Below, in pieces: positions 54,908 to 62,000 of a DNA stretch of 62,000 nt; positions within the stretch are counted from its first letter, which is position 1; each line of letters opens with the position of its first letter. Origin of the DNA: Gnetum montanum (taxonomy: Eukaryota > Streptophyta > Gnetopsida > Gnetales > Gnetaceae); NCBI GenBank assembly GCA_015680685.1, contig MNCI01006585.1, positions 402,479 to 464,478 on the forward strand. The letters are read 5' to 3'. The translations under genes were made by a program, and so were the position numbers. The notes beneath the pieces are model-generated. The model ran no database searches, had not been told where the DNA came from, and saw only the letters and a program-made list of their open reading frames with translations.

Positions 54908-56485
54908 TGTCCATTTCCAAGGGGGTGGAAGGGAGGTGGAGTGTGATGGGGGGCGGGGAGATGAATAAGTTTCCCAAATTAAAACACAAAAGCACACACA
55001 TTGAATTTAACGTGGTTCCCCAACTTAGGTAGTTAGCACTTTGAGGGTAGATTGCTAGCACACCTTAGAACTTTGTTGCTCTAAAAATGTGGTTGAAGGG
55101 TCCACACTCTGTACAGTCTTCAAGCCTTGCTTTGGAGTGCTATGCTGCAACACTAGCCACTCAACCCCACAAGGTCTCATTAGGCTTCGAATGTGGTTTT
55201 TAGGATTCCACAACCTTTACAATGAACAAATGATAATATAATGAATAAGTTCCCCAAATTAAAACTTTGTAACACAAAAGCACACACACTGAATTTAACA
55301 TGGTTCCCCAACTTGGGTAGTTCACACTTGGAGGGTAGATCATTAGCACACCTTTGAACCTTGTTGCTCTAAAAATGTGGTTGAAGGGTCCACACCTTGT
55401 ATAGTCTTCAAGCCCTACTCTAGAGTGCTATGATGCAACACCAATCACTCAACATTGCAAGGTCCCGTTAGGCTTAGAATGTGATTTCCAGGCTTCCAAA
55501 ACCTTTACAATCTTGAGCTCTACTCCAAAGTGTTGTACCGTAGCATCAACAACTCAATCCCATAGGATCCCAACAAGCTCAAGCAAGATGCTTTCTTGTG
55601 AAAAGCACATCAACTTATAGGGCAACAAGAGAGAATAATTACAAGGGATAAATGCAATTCAGTTTGTTGATCCTTGTATTTTGAGGTATAGCACACTTTA
55701 CAATGAACAAATGATAATATAATGGAGACCAACAAAGGTTACAATGATAAGCAAATGATTTGACAATGATTGTACACAAGCTTGCACATTTTCCAATGTA
55801 AATGATGTCTTCTTATAGCTGCCGTATTTCTAAATCCATCTTGGAACTAGTGCAATGGCTAGGCAACAATCACTAATGGTTATGGAAGACATCTTCTTCA
55901 TGCCTAAGACATCTTTTTGTCTTTGCCTTCAATTCTGGGAAAACATCTTTGTTTGGAAAAGACATCTTTCTAAAATCTCCATTTTGGAAGATGTCTTCAT
56001 TTGGAGAAAGACATCTTTTTGTAGTTGGCCTGTATTCTATGAAGACATCTTTGCTTGATGGAAGAAGACTTTGCCTAGGGAAAGACATTTGCTATTTCTT
56101 GAAGATGTCTTTGCTTGTGTTCACTCAAAATCTGCTAAGATGTATGTTGTTTCCCAAAGATGTCTTTATTCAACTTCCTTTGTCCTTTGAATTCATCATT
56201 CTTTATCCATAACCTTGATCTTCTGCGTGCTTTGATGATGATAACTTTGCTTGTACAGTATCTAGTCCTTTGTTCACATTCTTTGAAATTCTTGTATGTT
56301 CATTTGAGACCTTGTGGATGACCTTTTCCTCTAACCTCTAGGCCAGTTCATTTCTTGTCATTTACATAGGCTTTAGCAAACCTTGGTTTCCCATGTACAT
56401 TGTCTTGCAAGTACAATAACCACACAACCATGCACACAACCTTTGACTCCATTTTACTTAACGTTTTGACACACCAAAAGGTCCA
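54908..56485 (-). repeat. 3' LTR of copia-type element, with internal duplication
   Basis: It runs from TGTCCATTTCC to AAAAGGTCCA next to the PPT. It contains two tandem units of about 280 bp (from about 54960 and 55240) where the right LTR has one. The part 55880-56165 is an array of AAGACATCTT-like motifs and their inverse. Confidence 0.7.
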
Positions 56486-56503
56486 TAATCTTCCCCCTTT
56501 TTG
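56486..56503 (-). promoter_or_regulatory. Polypurine tract of copia-type element
   Basis: On the minus strand the sequence AAAAAGGGGGAAGATTA leads into TGGACC of the LTR. This is a good PPT at the expected place. A similar AAAAAGGGGGAGAG occurs at about 56559-56572. Confidence 0.75.
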
Positions 56504-57960
56504 GTAATGTTCAAAACTTAAGAAAATGGGTTAGTGATCATACAACTAAGACCATCGAACTCTCCCCCTTTTTGAACAACATCAGAAAGGATAGAAGACA
56601 CAAACTTGGTTCTACATAATCTCAAAAATATAGTGAAGTAAGAAAATCAATATAAGGAGTACACATTTTCTAGCACTAAGTTTCATGAAGAGATGCCCTT
56701 AATTTGTCAAGAGCTAATCCAAGTCGTCCAAGTGATATTCAAACTTAAGGCATGAAGTGAAGTATAGGCATTGAAGATCAAGTAACTTGTCTCTAAATCA
56801 ATAAGTCACTAGTAGTTTGCATCGCACGATTCTTTCATTTTCTAATATTTTCCATCCTTTTAAAACATTAGAAAAAGATTAAGGTAGTATAGCAATGCTA
56901 ATTGAAACCAACCATGTCAAATTCTTAATTCTTCATCTCAAGGCAAACTATTCAATAAATGATGCAATCAAAGCTATAGATACTTTGCCAAAAATGATCA
57001 TGATTTGCTCATAACCTCAACTATTTACTTTAAAAAATAGGTACTTCTCACTTCAGCTTATGATTGAATATCGAATAGGTAGGCTGAAGATTCATTAAGA
57101 TTTGCTCTTATCAGTTCAAAAACAAAGATCTTCAACTAATCCAAAAAGAAGACCAACAACACATAACTTTGATGCCAAAGACCAAAGGGAAGTAAGATAA
57201 GAACAAGCAGTCTATCTAAATGCCTCATTATGATTGGTATCTCTTAACCAAAAATCGCTGATATCAACAAAAGAATAGGGAAGTTATGAGAAAAGCAATC
57301 ATAGATAGGCATTTGTATAAAGCAATACAACAAACACAACACAACCATTTTTCAAACACAACTCATGTACCTTGTTTTTACCAAAGGATATTTAGAAACA
57401 CAAATTCAAGACACAATCATCCACTTAAAAAAATACCACTTGAAGACCTTTTATACTCATTTTAGAATATCTTTCTATTTTAGTGTTTCTTGGCTCAAGT
57501 TTCCAAAGACTCCCCCTACATTGGTGTCCTCCAATATGAAGATGGATGATGAGGAGTAGGCTCCCCCTACACATGTGCAGCTTTTCTTGGACCTTTAAGA
57601 TCAACTTGTAAATCATCAAAGTATTACAACTATAATCTACTATTAAGATTCAATGTGAAGACTAATGTTTCCAAATTGTAATATTTCAGGGATCTATCTT
57701 ATCCCATAAATAGCAAAAATATTCCAAAAGGACATGAGCTTAAGATCATATCATCACAATAAGTTTAGATTAAGCAAGATTGAATGCAAGATAAGAAATC
57801 ATTATAAGTGCTACACTCTAAGTCTTCACAAACCCAACTATATCAATATCATGAATGAATGTAAGAGATGCTTTAGACACTTATTCTACGATTTTTCTAA
57901 TCTAGACAAGACACAACTAATTTTGAACTTCTCAACCACTATTTTTATTAACTAGCAAGC
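56504..57960 (-). other. Non-coding interior of copia-type element
   Basis: No protein similarity is recognised on either strand. Short 'ctccccct' runs recur at about 56561, 57510 and 57560. By position this is where pol of an autonomous copia element would end. It appears to be replaced or decayed beyond recognition. Confidence 0.5.
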
Positions 57961-58534
57961 AAATAGATGGAAAACTTACCTTGACTTACCTTGCTTGTCG
58001 AGAAGAGGAGAAGATTAATGAAGTTTGAGATGAGGTCCCCTATCATGAAGTACCTCCTCATCCTTTGGTTCTCTCTCATTGGATTGTATATGTGATGTTT
58101 CTATTTGTTCATGCTCTTTGTGATAGAACCTTTGATAAGCTATTGCATCATTTTCAATTCTCCACCTCTCTTCATTCTCACTTATTGATACCTACACAAT
58201 TTCCTTACCAAAGCTTTTTTGACAAGACCAAACATTAATCTTATGTTGATCATCATGAGTACAATTAAGAATTTTCTTACAACCACAATTTTTACACACA
58301 AATAAAGTATTATCCTCATGATCAAAATTATCAAACCTTACTATGCTTGAGCTTGAGATTGAATCTTCATGTGTTACTTCTAAATTCTTTGGCTGAATTT
58401 TAGGAGTCTCCTCTTCTTGAATTTGCTGCAATCCTTAATAAAAGAGGTTAGTGGTTGAATCTCAGCTTTTATGTCTAAGATTTCTTCTTTCAATTCAGCA
58501 TGAATAGCATCTAACTTAGAAAGTACTAGTTTCT
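57961..58534 (-). pseudogene. Unidentified frame after gag in copia-type element
   Basis: The stretch 58192-58431 is open and encodes an acidic/Ser segment (HEDSISSSSIVRFDNFDHED) and a Cys-rich part CKNCGCKKILNCTHD. Upstream (58440-58530) a Lys/Leu/Glu-rich segment (LVLSKLDAIHAELKEEI) looks coiled-coil-like. It is probably the C-terminal part of Gag or an accessory frame. I do not recognise it, and it is not protease, integrase or RT. Confidence 0.4.
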
Positions 58535-59699
58535 TTACCTTCCTAAGCAAATGATGCAAAAGAAAAATTTATTCTTTAAATTCACTATACCTTTTGTCAC
58601 ACTTGCCATCTTGTTTAGCCATATGTGAGGAATTTTCATCAGTAAGCACCATGCATATGAGATGTAAATCTTTGGAAGAATTGCATGCTTCTTCTTCACT
58701 TTGCACACCATCATCCCAACTTGTATAAAAGTTGGTCTTTTCGGTTCCTCATCACTGGATCTATTCTTTGGTTGTACCTTCCTATCACTTCGATCACTAG
58801 GACATTCGAAGGCCATATGGCCTCTTCCTCCACAAACTCAACATTCTATAGAAGAGAAATCTAAGTTAGAAGCATTTAAAAAGTTTTTACCTCTATCTCT
58901 ACCTCTGAAAAGATTGGGTCTTTGCTGAAATGCTCCCTTGTTTCTTCTTGTAAGCAAACATTGTAGTTTTCTTGAGAGAAGGACAATCTCATCTTTGTTG
59001 CCCTCATCATGCTCATTTGACTCCTTCTCCTTGGAGGCAATCTTTAGACTAATAAGTCTTTCTTGGATTGCTCCTTCACTTATTAGATTCATTTCATAAG
59101 CAATGAGAGTGCTTGAAGCTTTTCAAATTTCAGTGTCGAGAAGTTTCTGATTTTCTCCATAGCAATGATCTTGGGTCTAAATTCTAGTTATAGAGTTTTG
59201 ATCATTTTGATGATGACATTGCTTTGAGGCAAATCCTTTCCTATTCCTCTAATAGTTACAATAAGATCATTAGCTCTAGAGAAATAATTCTTCATTTTCT
59301 TAGCACCTCTCATTTTGAGTTTATCGTACTCACTTTGTAAAACTAATAATTTCAATTTCTTAACAATAGATGTTCCTTCATAAGTAGCTTCTAAAGTTTG
59401 CCAAATTTCTTTGGTCATTTTACATCCTACTACTTTATTAAATTTAGATTTATTTAATGCAGAATATAAATAATTTTTTCTTTTGAATCAAACATAAATT
59501 TATCCTTTTCCACTTGTGTCCATTTGTTGCGAGGTTTGATGATGCGGGTGGAGCTGTCAATAGGCAGAGTGTAGCTTTCAAGGATTGACTCCCACACTTC
59601 AAACTCCATGGATTCAAAGAACCCTTGCATTCTTGCTTTCCAATAGGTGAAGTCAAATCTATTGAACATAGGTGGCTTTGTGTAAGATGTCCCCTCCAT
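58535..59699 (-). pseudogene. gag: Copia-type Gag (UBN2-like) with zinc knuckle
   Basis: The start ATG at 59699 gives MEGTSYTKPPMFNRFDFTYW, then KARMQGFFESMEFEVWESI, typical of the plant copia Gag N-terminus. MTKEIWQTLEATYEGTSIVK and YFSRANDLIVTIRGIGKDL follow (59188-59418). The zinc knuckle VCGGRGHMAFEC (C-x2-C-x4-H-x4-C, with its first Cys just upstream) is at about 58800-58845. One TGA lies inside the knuckle and frameshifts occur near 59450. Gag packages element RNA. Confidence 0.82.
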
Positions 59700-59739
59700 T
59701 GTTCACTCTTGAAGTTGATGATGACAAAGAAGAGTACTA

Positions 59740-59752
59740 GGCTTCAATACCA
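59740..59752 (-). promoter_or_regulatory. Primer-binding site of copia-type element (initiator tRNA-Met type, mutated)
   Basis: On the minus strand TGGTATTGAAGCC resembles the copia PBS complementary to initiator tRNA-Met (TGGTATCAGAGCC). It lies two bases from the LTR end and just upstream of gag. Confidence 0.7.
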
Positions 59753-59754
59753 CT

Positions 59755-60952
59755 TGTGGATTGTTGAACTTAGAAGGGAGGGGGAGAGGATCGTTGGGGG
59801 ATGAATAAGTTCCCCAAATTAAAACTTTATAACACAAACATACCCACACCAAATTTAACATGGTTCCCCAACTTGGGTAGTCCACACTCGAAGGGTAGAT
59901 GGCTAGCACACCCCTAGACTTTGTTGCTCTCAAAATGTGGTTGAAGGGTTCACACCTTGTACAATTTTCAAGCTTTGCTCCAGAGTGTTGTGTCACAACA
60001 CTAGCCACTCAAATCTGCAAAGTCTCGTTAGGCTTGGAATGTGGTTTTTAAGTTTTCACAACCTTTACACTCTTGAGCTCTGCTCCAGAGTATTGTACCG
60101 TAGCACCAACAATTCAATCTTGTAGGATCTCGACAAGCTCAAGCAATATGCCTTCCTGTGAAAGGCACATCAACTTGCAGGGCAACAAGAGAATAATTAC
60201 AAGGGATAAATGCAACTCAGTTTGTTGATCTTTGTACTTTGAGGTATAGCACACTTTACCATGAACAAATGATAATACAATGAAGAGCAACAAAGATTAC
60301 AATGATAAGCACATGATTTGACAATGATGGTACATAAGCTTGCACATTTTCCAATGCAGATGATGTCTTCTTATAGCTACCATATTTCTAAATCCATCTT
60401 GGAACTAGTGCAATGGCTAGGCAATGGTCACTAATGGTCATGGAAGACATCTTCTTGAGATGTCTTTCTATCTTTGCCTTCAATTCTGGGAAGGTGTCTT
60501 TGTTTGGGAAAAACATCTCTATGAAATCTCCATTCTGGAAGACGTCTTCATTTGGAGAAAGATGTCTTTATGCAACTGGCCTGTATTTTGTGAAGACATC
60601 TTTGCTTGGGGAAAGATGTCTGTTGTTTCTTAAAGACATCTTTGCCTGTGTTTACTCCAAATCTGTCAAGACATTTGCTTTTTCCAGAGATGTGTTTCTT
60701 CAACTTCCTTTGTCATTTGAATTCATCATTCCTTGTCCATAACCTTGATCTTCCGCATGCTTTGATGATGATAACTTTGCTTGTACAATATTTAGTTATT
60801 TGTCCATGTTCTTTAGAATTCTTATATGTTTGTTTGAGACCTTGTGGATGACCTTTTCCTCTAACCTCTAGACTAGTTTGTTTCTTGTCATTTACATAGG
60901 CTTTAGCAAACATTGGTTTCCCATGTACATTGTCTTGTAAGCAAAAGGTCCA
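59755..60952 (-). repeat. 5' LTR of copia-type element
   Basis: It runs from TGTGGATTGTTG to AAAAGGTCCA and shares all main blocks with the left LTR ('ggttccccaacttgggtag', 'aaaatgtggttgaagggt', the AAGACATCTT array at 60446-60680). It lacks about 65 bp near its outer end that the left LTR has (56430-56474). Confidence 0.75.
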
Positions 60953-61092
60953 CAGTGTTAGCCTAGTAGAAAGACTCTCGATTTGAAGCCCCAAGTCATG
61001 GGTTCAATTCTAATGGGCAATACTTGTGTTATGAAATTTTAAATTGGACTATAGATTTTGGGGTGAATCGATATTATAATTATTTTAGGGCT
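60953..61092 (+). mobile_element. tRNA-derived SINE, copy 2
   Basis: It begins CAGTGTTAGCCTAGTAGAAA (A-box-like, 60958-60972), with B-box-like GGGTTCAATTC at 61000-61010, then a tRNA-unrelated part with TTGGACTATAGATTTTGGGG. The same order occurs in copy 1 (14688-14828). It directly adjoins the copia LTR on the left. It is not a functional tRNA gene because no acceptor stem is present. Confidence 0.7.
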
Positions 61093-61364
61093 CATCTTAA
61101 GAGATTGAGAGGATAGAGTGCCTTGAGAAAGGAGAGTTGGGCACTTTTGTTGTATGCCATCCTTGGCTATTATATATGGGAGTGAAAGGAACTCATTCTT
61201 GTATGGCTTTGAGCCTTGTGTGAGAGGGAGTGGTGTGAAGATTTCTTTTGTATTCAATTTCATTTCTGCAAGCAACAATAAAAATCTATTTTCTTTCCTT
61301 GTTCAATTAGGCTTCCTTGCGGATTTGGACATCGATTGTGGTTGATGAGCCCAAGTCCACACCA
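61093..61364 (+). repeat. Copia-like LTR end with TATA-like box and poly(A) signal
   Basis: The segment has TATTATATATGG at about 61169-61180, AATAAA at 61277-61282 and ends CCACACCA, followed by an iMet-type PBS. This is the pattern of an LTR's U3-R-U5 end. Its start is obscured by the SINE. It is unrelated by eye to the LTR at 59755. Confidence 0.5.
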
Positions 61365-61367
61365 AAT

Positions 61368-61379
61368 TGGTATCTGAGC
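61368..61379 (+). promoter_or_regulatory. Initiator tRNA-Met type primer-binding site
   Basis: TGGTATCTGAGC differs by one base from the common copia PBS TGGTATCAGAGC and follows the LTR-like end at 61364. Confidence 0.6.
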
Positions 61380-62000
61380 ATTGGTGTCTGCACCACATCC
61401 AATAGTGCAAAGCCCTTGCAAATTTTGCTGGTGCAGTGAATTAATAGTCTTTTACATCCAAAGTTCCCATGCTAGTAAAGCCGTGGAAATTTTCTCGGGC
61501 ACCACATTACCAGGTAAGGAGTCATTGCATGTTGCAATTACTTTCAACCTTTTCCTATAGGAACCTTCTTAGGGAAAACTTGAAATTGATAATAAGCGCA
61601 GCGCATTTTCCAAACTATTTACATCAGGCTATTATGATAACTACGGTCTTAAATCAATTTTGTACCATTGTTTCTACCAGAACGTCCCAAGTAAATGCAC
61701 GATCACTATGGTGTTTTCCTGCAGCCAAGGGAGGAGGTTTCTCGACAACTGGCAAGAGATCTTATAGTCCTCAACATTAATCATATGTACAAGTAGTACC
61801 ATCAGGCCCTTTGATGAAACCGTTGAACGACATGTAGATTACCAGCGCTAGGATTAGAAGTGTGATTCTTCGCATACATAACTTAAGACTGCCAAGGAGG
61901 AATATAGAAAAACCAATTGCATCATAATTCACTGTGATGTATATTTAATTTATTAATTCGTAAACATGACAACCTAATAAAATAACTGTTTTGAAGCTAA
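61380..62000 (+). other. Sequence after the copia-like PBS; possible short exons
   Basis: No protein is recognised. A short frame MLVKPWKFSRAPHYQ ends at a good donor CAG|GTAAGG (about 61513). Another short open piece PREEVSRQLARDLIVLNIN follows a TCCTGCAG acceptor-like site near 61726. These could be chance or pieces of a gene running off the window. No Gag similarity is seen although a PBS lies just upstream. Confidence 0.3.

Larger units (their letters stand above)
54908..60952 (-). mobile_element. Non-autonomous copia-type element with gag but no pol (TR-GAG-like)
   Basis: Two related LTRs (54908-56485 and 59755-60952) flank a 3.27-kb interior. Read on the minus strand the interior has an iMet-type PBS next to the right LTR, a copia-type gag and a further partly open stretch, and ends with a PPT next to the left LTR. 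No integrase, RT or RNase H similarity is seen, so it would need proteins from a full copia element. Such gag-only elements are known in plants as TR-GAG. No target-site duplication is recognisable, and LTR ends are inferred from PPT, PBS and TG/CA. Confidence 0.72.

Noticed and set aside
55880-56170. CRISPR-like array from regularly repeated short motifs
   Set aside because: Motifs are only about 10 bp, imperfect, in both orientations, without uniform spacers, and lie in an LTR of a plant element.
60953-61030. A true tRNA gene (A and B boxes visible)
   Set aside because: There is no complementary acceptor stem or proper anticodon arm, and the sequence continues into a body shared with copy 1, so it is a SINE.

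Overview
The window is plant nuclear DNA that is mostly old retrotransposon, with one small gene island. The plant signs are Athila-like Ty3/gypsy elements whose primer-binding site matches the 3' end of tRNA-Asp, a copia-type element with a plant UBN2-like Gag, RTE-type LINE remnants, a tRNA-derived SINE, and a split gene for a reticulon-like (RTNLB) protein. The heavy layering of mutated but still recognisable elements suits a large, slowly purged genome such as a gymnosperm. That lineage is my inference; I see no decisive marker.

Layout, left to right. Bases 1-1159 are the 5' end of a minus-strand element (A: leader, PBS, full LTR) abutting plus-strand pol of an older element (B, 1160-2172). 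A minus-strand element C (2173-11055) also sits in B. B resumes with its third ORF (11056-12818) and its 3' LTR (13059-13969). Next come an RTE-type LINE remnant holding a SINE (13970-15125) and a minus-strand element E (about 15535-39640). E is split in its protease region by the youngest element, D (24385-37501). D has both LTRs, a 5-bp CATCT target duplication, PBS, one gag-pol frame (25467-31630), a 2-kb spacer, a third ORF (33602-36450) and a PPT. A 181-N gap lies in its 3' LTR. Bases 40-50 kb hold several LINE copies around a four-exon gene for a 135-residue coiled-coil protein (42059-43264). The RTNLB gene is at about 50.3-53.7 kb on the minus strand. From 54.9 to 61.0 kb lies a copia-type element with LTRs and gag but no recognisable pol, followed by a second SINE copy and the end of another copia-like LTR.

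The most interesting signal is in the Athila-like family. The region between pol and ORF3 is conserved among copies, although it codes for nothing I recognise. In D it holds a block like the LTR U3 with its own TATA-like box, then an intron-like segment whose 3' splice site lies directly before the ORF3 ATG. Copies of the motif AGTCATGGGGG occur at the end of pol, inside that intron and at the true PPT. This suggests that ORF3 has its own promoter and a spliced leader, and that the element may carry extra internal plus-strand priming sites. All Athila-like copies are broken by stops, mostly explained by C-to-T or G-to-A transitions.
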